Both the position numbers and the translations under genes were made by a program. This document shows positions 62,601-64,000 of a stretch of 64,000 nt of DNA, piece by piece (the stretch's first letter is position 1; each line of letters starts with the position of its first letter). The notes beneath the pieces are model-generated. The model searched no databases. It saw only the letters and a program-made list of their open reading frames with translations, and was not told the origin of the DNA. Source of the stretch: an uncultured Gammaproteobacteria bacterium (GTDB taxonomy: Bacteria > Pseudomonadota > Gammaproteobacteria > Pseudomonadales > Ketobacteraceae); assembly GCA_913063495.1 (NCBI GenBank), contig CAJXXT010000001.1, positions 1-64,000 of the forward strand, written 5' to 3'.

Positions 62601-64000
62601 TAACACTTGCGTAAATGAGAACCCGTCATTCACTTGATTCACCTGAACAAGGTAGGCGCCGTCGGCTAACCCACCCTCTGGGCTAACATACTGTTGTTTC
62701 TCTGGATCGCTATAAAATTCATCATACCGATCGTCTGACAGCACCATGACACGACCATCTGTTGTCCAATCTGGTATATACCATGGGTAGATTTCCTCGT
62801 GATTGACCTTTTCAACAACGTGATCACTATCAATGGCGAAACGCCCAGTGGCAACAGGTATCCCTAAATCCGCGTTCGAAAACACTTCGTATTGATAGAT
62901 ACCGACGGGAATCGTATCGTATTTTGTGGCGTAAAAATTGTCACTGTATTGACTGACCGTCAGTTCTTGCCACGCATTGGGCCCGCTCGCATTTTGAAGT
63001 TTATAACGTACTACCCCCGTATCCGTACCCAATGCCAGATTTTCGAGTTCCAACCAGTTACCACCATTACTGTCGGATGTGCTGTCTATCATGAGATGCT
63101 GTTCATCTACTACTGTTTTCCAAGCACGCAGACCCTCAATCCCTTGCACTCGATATTGGCGACCAACTGTCTCCAAATCCGGATCATCGAAAATCCCTTC
63201 TGGTGCAGACATAAATGCAACGGCATCCTGCCCTGCATCATACATTAGCAACAAATTTTCACCGCCAGGCCCCTTCAAGACACCGTCTAGATAGGTACCT
63301 CCAAATCCACCGGACTGCCAACCCTCGATTGGCAAATCTCTCGAGCTATAGGTTATGACTTCAGTTTGACCTAAAACGCCTTCGAAACGTACATCAACTT
63401 CCCAATCAACCGATCCATCGCCGTATAGGTCTAATGAATCCCAATCAGTCGCATGAAAATCCACCCCATGCCACAAGCCACCTTCCACATACTCTGATTC
63501 ACCACCATTTAGCGAATATACATCATAGCCATATTCTGCGCTTAACAAAGATACGTCGGTTCTTTCGACGCCTTGGGTGCTTTTGGTGATCTGATAGTCG
63601 CCTTCCCCAAGTACAATTCCATTGCTATCTATTAATTGATAGTAGTATTGGCCTCTTGCTTTATGCTGATACTCATCCGATGAAAGTTCAATGCTGGACT
63701 GTCCGGCATAATCGTATGATTCGCCATTTACGACAATTTGAGTAACATTCGGTATCTCTGCTAACAAATGTAATTTTGCGGTGTTACCCGAGACCGTCAC
63801 CACATTGCCGTCTTCCGAAAACCACCCTCCTTGCATCACCTTGTCATTTAGGTCGATCCCTCTGTCATAGAGCATTTTGACCTCAGGATCGTTATAATCC
63901 CAAACGTCCGTCGTTATGGTTACCAAATCCTCTTGGTCCAATATAACGCCAGCGTCCAATACATTGATGGTAGCGCCATTGCCCGTCGGGGAAAATACTG
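50586..64000 (-). CDS. Giant RHS/YD-repeat polymorphic toxin protein A (5' end outside window, at least 4,471 aa)
   Basis: The frame is open to the right edge (the TTG at 63959 is internal), so the N terminus is missing. Visible layout: an Ig-like module at the edge (GEGDYQITKS), YD repeats from about 62.2 kb, a LamG-like interruption near 58.8-58.2 kb, a second copy of the edge module near 56.5-55.6 kb (GEGDYQIIRT), YD repeats to about 52.8 kb, one LysM near 52.6-52.5 kb (GETLQNVAV...GQTLIIPN), a hydrophobic Gly/Ala-rich stretch near 52.3-52.1 kb and STNG at 51521. The unique 312-residue tip ends in KSEWKETWKIEK; its activity is unknown. The conserved part is clearly paralogous to protein B (TFKPYN, IGDTTPTMP, APPPKE, FSW, ANAFGQAIG). 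Two membrane-type immunity candidates follow, overlapping its end. Confidence 0.9.
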   Translation of the reverse strand, partial: VFSPTGNGATINVLDAGVILDQEDLVTITTDVWDYNDPEVKMLYDRGIDLNDKVMQGGWFSEDGNVVTVSGNTAKLHLLAEIPNVTQIVVNGESYDYAGQSSIELSSDEYQHKARGQYYYQLIDSNGIVLGEGDYQITKSTQGVERTDVSLLSAEYGYDVYSLNGGESEYVEGGLWHGVDFHATDWDSLDLYGDGSVDWEVDVRFEGVLGQTEVITYSSRDLPIEGWQSGGFGGTYLDGVLKGPGGENLLLMYDAGQDAVAFMSAPEGIFDDPDLETVGRQYRVQGIEGLRAWKTVVDEQHLMIDSTSDSNGGNWLELENLALGTDTGVVRYKLQNASGPNAWQELTVSQYSDNFYATKYDTIPVGIYQYEVFSNADLGIPVATGRFAIDSDHVVEKVNHEEIYPWYIPDWTTDGRVMVLSDDRYDEFYSDPEKQQYVSPEGGLADGAYLVQVNQVNDGFSFTQVLEVGEQNTYHTSPVFSLDVSHRPENANINLRYKDAETHNWQWASVGEINDTGNVDIRLDQVVFDGRGANFNPNDPRIITSITDYDFELIYTDTTTQKELFSAQGTFSADPSNQATQAINVTFERDINGRELRQFHDVNGQVHAQLGSDGSVIEYVYDGIGRKVETIQYATRIEDESLRVNGTLTDIFAIAKASSTTEETEALAEAIHQYALYNSKGQVVATIDGEGYVTESQYTDDGLLLKSIVHGARLTPGAMPWLESNHGIGVSMSDLQFVTLPAGDLQEQSVQFSYGAQGQVLTQTDHTGTRTKSIYDAMSQVVQSTTGIAVVNDIESFEESRTTQADYDAAGRVVHEYGDRNEWNYTYDLNGRRTQAELVSDEQNHGERVTRGFFDASGRQVFTLNGENELSELIYNTFGEVIGNRQYTNRVDPELVNGLMGGLLSQELLSLFRSFRTKEDSVNLAAFDRRGSFVIKQDALGHQVATQYNAFGEKVRDTRFVDGGELDGQEIHNDYFRDASGRVINTSEDSLGLRRNVHVSYDAFGRVVESTDAKGNVSSFEYDKRGRQLSVTQFVNNGDEIKTRTIYDAFDRALTTIDANQQSTVYQYNDQQRSVTITTPENVSITTWSNRHGEQRLIQDAELGRTLFVYDDRGQLQKTFLHSDNLASVDLSGDEVAIASAISAFVSSNSELADHESTYYSSGLLKESVDANGVKVFYRYDAALRSLSRQVDPDGLNLESRYIYDAKGQRIVEQQVQQHAAAGLQEILIETQTEYDAKGNVTSVSVMDNLNGEQVAITNTTFTYDDQGKQLSVGVGGYTGVVVDEDSGERIALTATNYTQNEYDRLGRLVKTTVDPSWIDKASGEVQREGLDIVTQYRYDLNNNVIQQTNGNGNSTWFVYDERNLQRFSINSLGEITETRYDDMGRSIANVQYQHRIGTYALHTFTTVESVQNIITAEADDRLTSFVYDNDGRLRFVIQPDNTVVESVYDDNGRVVVSIAHDGMLAADFVLNDTDNGARVAQVQGALDAIKAVIESDPLLVDRTRQSFSYFDALGRVTSKIEAAGYLTTHQYDRVGNTLSTTTYAEAITASNPSDADVNLHINAHQSDAANRTNYFGFNAAGQLRFNVDAEGRLTENIYDELGRKTVSRIFESPIPSSYINNGVLDVELAAAYTDIQAAIQEQGNQPVNPYRENTTEYDAAGRVISETDAMGGSEYYEYDGASNRTGLINKMGDRWGYQFDGANRLIAEVTPRVVQTRVTGLNYEQDFSENLDGLLGSLVALPVGVDHVKGEQGYLTYNTKNATQPHTLSTEMVSQSVDRYQWQMELSFGGDISAMDATVGLIGSNESEVNRELSVHFSNGTAKLQSLLDDTTGALSEDLLGLDGNPVQIEAGTHYVITTHLIKDGDYVADDNVPPQIVWQPNTSAVIQLSRRVGEQLEVLASTVLKTDWISLYIGTTAEANMQLLSGSSTQVDSTVNVYSAYRMTPAPGLGELNANQHAEEYLESSITRFEYDGLGHVTRQIDAAGSIEQREVGYVYDKLGRQISTLYPEVLVYQDTNIEGDLLNSQRFDISTRPRETTWFDSVGNAVVHESALGHYSYKIYDQANRVAYEIDGDGYVTGYGYDVFGNVVELTRYATAITDPVVNAPPHIAPSAPDLVKLEVSINFEAFDVWINGSTGLANINGADNRTINTVFDKSNRKLEVYQPNVLTVNSGSENIIALEQAITHYQYNGWGELLSEQKWLGDEVTTNTHRYYDNTGKLRAEVGATGYVTTQSYDANGNLVDQVEYAKALDVPNLLTALTSSNDIDWEVVWEHAQVIAHRPTVDLLDGGESGFDRIRHFEYDALNRQVSESWLDVVVDSVIFADAEVSEYYPERESATPVREFKASVLVNEAQYDALGRAVVMTSHNNANDTIGASTYTYYDALGRISATIEPERFSEIQDTPERTVITHDGKGTSSATLSWQRPQIAGLQKAIFDYKSLDGSVSGSIEIDLNIESDTIELNVSGLMTDRYEYQISYIRFGESETFGVASGEIDIITDDSSSSLQPVSWVTVDGNVATLHLAGKKSLIDSINVNGVTYSYSGEDEIDLNANNQAARGQYHYALMNGVAVVGEGDYQIIRTNDDALVSRSDTSLLSVEYSSFTKIISQQYYDYKKEKWRHENKFSVSWDSLKAFGSGDIEWEVKARFSNVRDGDDLVTFRSSDAGHKMGASIKGLGGSFQNGLSFRSESDRSSKGRSLRLEQVEGLRVWKVVDGQKRLLIDSGSGTSLQKKMEVVNLNLNSETAVIRYRPKVNDTQRDALGVSKEDALIWRELTLTKVANNTYTVGTEGIPIGLYEYEISADTNFDAPIVSDNVVIGGQVDAYAEIESSHKAIISPLTTFGYDALGNQVSQLRHQNGAAMHDQSQFTVKSSSHEQDQQSYWRYDANGNMLQYYDAEGVSTYFSYDEKSNVRKEWRRVSNVEDSNFATFGQVHEYDARGNKTAVITLRPNYEGDGPQLATTEMQINAFGEMSNRRLKEDAANDEWHEYFKYDAAGQLIRTNSGSGVDRVYFYDQKGRTTREISNSGMGFESGSALDVTNYDLDLAGLTELLSTGRGQLRHTIYQHDALDRAVSQTGVQFTSDGQTYTPETFQRYDRWGKTIESESADGEKTLIRYNQQGGMISQTQAAVNGVLVVDEHGVESTQSQTTTFYFDMSGRGIAKVDANDHTSASSYDAAGQKTKIVAADGSVSYKRMDALARVREDTDGLGHSQYYLYDRLDRMTNHYTPSGGEIQYEYDEAGNRVRTKQLLVREGDGTWITNQSLFDAEGRVISQFTQNSEASGNLTGTLYQYDRRGNKVSEVKQDHSLHIKGGNFQWVADWQYDAFGHLTGRTDFVASSAVEGGITYNYVYDNAGQLRVETNSLGKNRQNTYLNSGMLAEDNDVTINLKTVYSYDEMGRQVKEQGIYDKYLTGFNNTIELTGSQTTEIKYDYLGRITQVASQGEGDAALTDYTMDLRYYYDAVGNRRAVSRVVDTVEQDKLWYAFDEMDRLTVSQGQLQDQGNGTSNIVITKNEKSQSLVYDAAGNRVSAVRYLKDDAIVTTTEKYLYDADNRHQATVISDQGNGGFVSKKHYDRLGRMTIQFNYDYTAETDEDGYAKLGDTPSQVILTEYDTAGRTTATRYYDFNEIAGVLGQGIDIDDENLFAAIKGAGVSASLTLDKYEYDGAGMRAYTYTSESAKIEYTYSFIGNNGIKADRTEGKETSGKLLDGTVKNHYDVNGNLQRVDDQHTDDGKTKDRYFISNSQGQFIKTVRVDEGNKQQFYFYANGQGVATNGEIDGLDIDYNFSAINDNYPSAAPGSYTVNRNGETLQNVAVSVWGDSSLWYLIGEANGLSAGDALKAGQTLIIPNSISNVRNASDTFKPYNPSSIIGDTTPTMPIAPPPKEDGGGCGVAQILIIIIVIVASIFTAGAAAAAFATVGAGVGGSLFAIGSAVMAGTAGVGFGATVAIAFVAGAVGNIAGQLVGMAAGVQDDFSWSQVGQAGLTSAVTAGIGQWANGAKTAATVSESSTFFEKMSSYSRTAGNYVSKQGSWAKAGVQAVGSYAVNAATGIGEKFSWAGVAGAMGASYVQVPSLDGNVLGKTINGTVSGIAKREIIRGMGKGGKQTDEQIAANAFGQAIGDGIVDKMKEGGSFTVTDDNGKVWETKIVNGESKKTLVGVNSTNGDTALSDMLMGEMQASYGDKPLLDSDDLFENLGDDVLVAGLSDWVPDVLDIPYNIATGDIEDIQERLNLLTEKARNSESFNESEKEFMVDFNRSLARGGKFKWLEGLKDGVFSPEKGLWEAAALTERYVDQSHLGETLIIDSEIYETSTIVNYAMDKMKEMMVLDIEKSGSIRSGGEFSSKDVFSKVWLGDVDKYGMILKDGALLAEQSNARLKYANNRFELKSSSQIILDDSGVIEIETTWGVVDNWDFESFAEQKAAGVNYVTELPVRGGQKIEFHDGLSAYLTEIGVAKEFEYKSEWKETWKIEK
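51511..51521 (-). repeat. STNG junction repeat, copy 6 (live junction of giant gene A)
   Basis: AGTACAAACGG inside gene A at the border between the conserved core and the unique tip. Confidence 0.85.

Noticed and set aside
22620..64000. CRISPR array or tandem DNA repeat
   Set aside because: The repetitive look is from YD-repeat codons (repeats of Y-D-x-x-G-R) with diverged DNA, not identical direct repeats with spacers.
22620..64000. Insecticidal Tc complex C component
   Set aside because: Both have RHS repeats, but there is no TcB/SpvB domain or TcA gene, and the LysM-hydrophobic-STNG ending differs.

Overview
The window comes from a Gram-negative, moderately AT-rich, probably marine gammaproteobacterium. 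I infer this from the mfd-CsiV-VF530 gene order, a phasin, a CnoX/YbbN-type protein, diguanylate cyclases and a four-gene thermostable-hemolysin cluster, all families typical of that class. I cannot name the genus from the sequence.

Bases 1-20,000 are mostly ordinary chromosome. In order they hold: the 3' end of a phospholipase D-like gene; a secreted TPR protein; a minus-strand cluster (thermostable hemolysin, AMP ligase, haem-oxygenase-like putative diiron enzyme, SDR reductase); a degenerate phage lysozyme-like protein; two membrane GGDEF proteins (one apparently inactive, one apparently active); a thioredoxin-fold/TPR chaperone-like protein with a Sel1 protein; a DnaA-box-rich non-coding patch; a phasin; mfd with CsiV and VF530 genes; a membrane sulfatase-fold enzyme; an Asp/Asn-hydroxylase-fold protein; and an SGNH hydrolase.

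Bases 20,000-64,000 are a polymorphic-toxin island. Two giant paralogous RHS/YD-repeat proteins lie in tandem on the minus strand. Gene B (46235 to 22620) is complete and encodes 7,871 residues. Gene A (64000 to 50586) runs off the window and encodes at least 4,471 residues. Both end in YD repeats, one LysM domain, a hydrophobic glycine/alanine-rich segment, and then the peptide STNG, after which the sequences become unrelated (the toxin tip). Each giant gene is followed by its own putative immunity gene(s) and then by displaced tip/immunity cassettes in various states of decay.

The most striking signal is an 11-bp sequence, AGTACAAACGG on the minus strand, encoding STNG. It occurs six times: once at each live core/tip junction and once at the head of each of four orphan cassettes. 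Three of the four orphans also have an intrinsic-terminator-like hairpin within about 10-45 bp upstream of the junction, and two of these terminator-junction units are homologous over about 60-70 bp. The layout reads as a history of tip replacement: new tip, immunity gene and terminator inserted at the STNG site, pushing the old tip downstream into silence. The orphans carry informative lesions: a 2-nt deletion, a truncation at an inverted repeat, an in-frame stop plus a G10 tract, and a fragment sharing 29 identical bases with an SGNH hydrolase gene 28 kb away. No IS transposase, CRISPR array, rRNA or tRNA gene was recognised.
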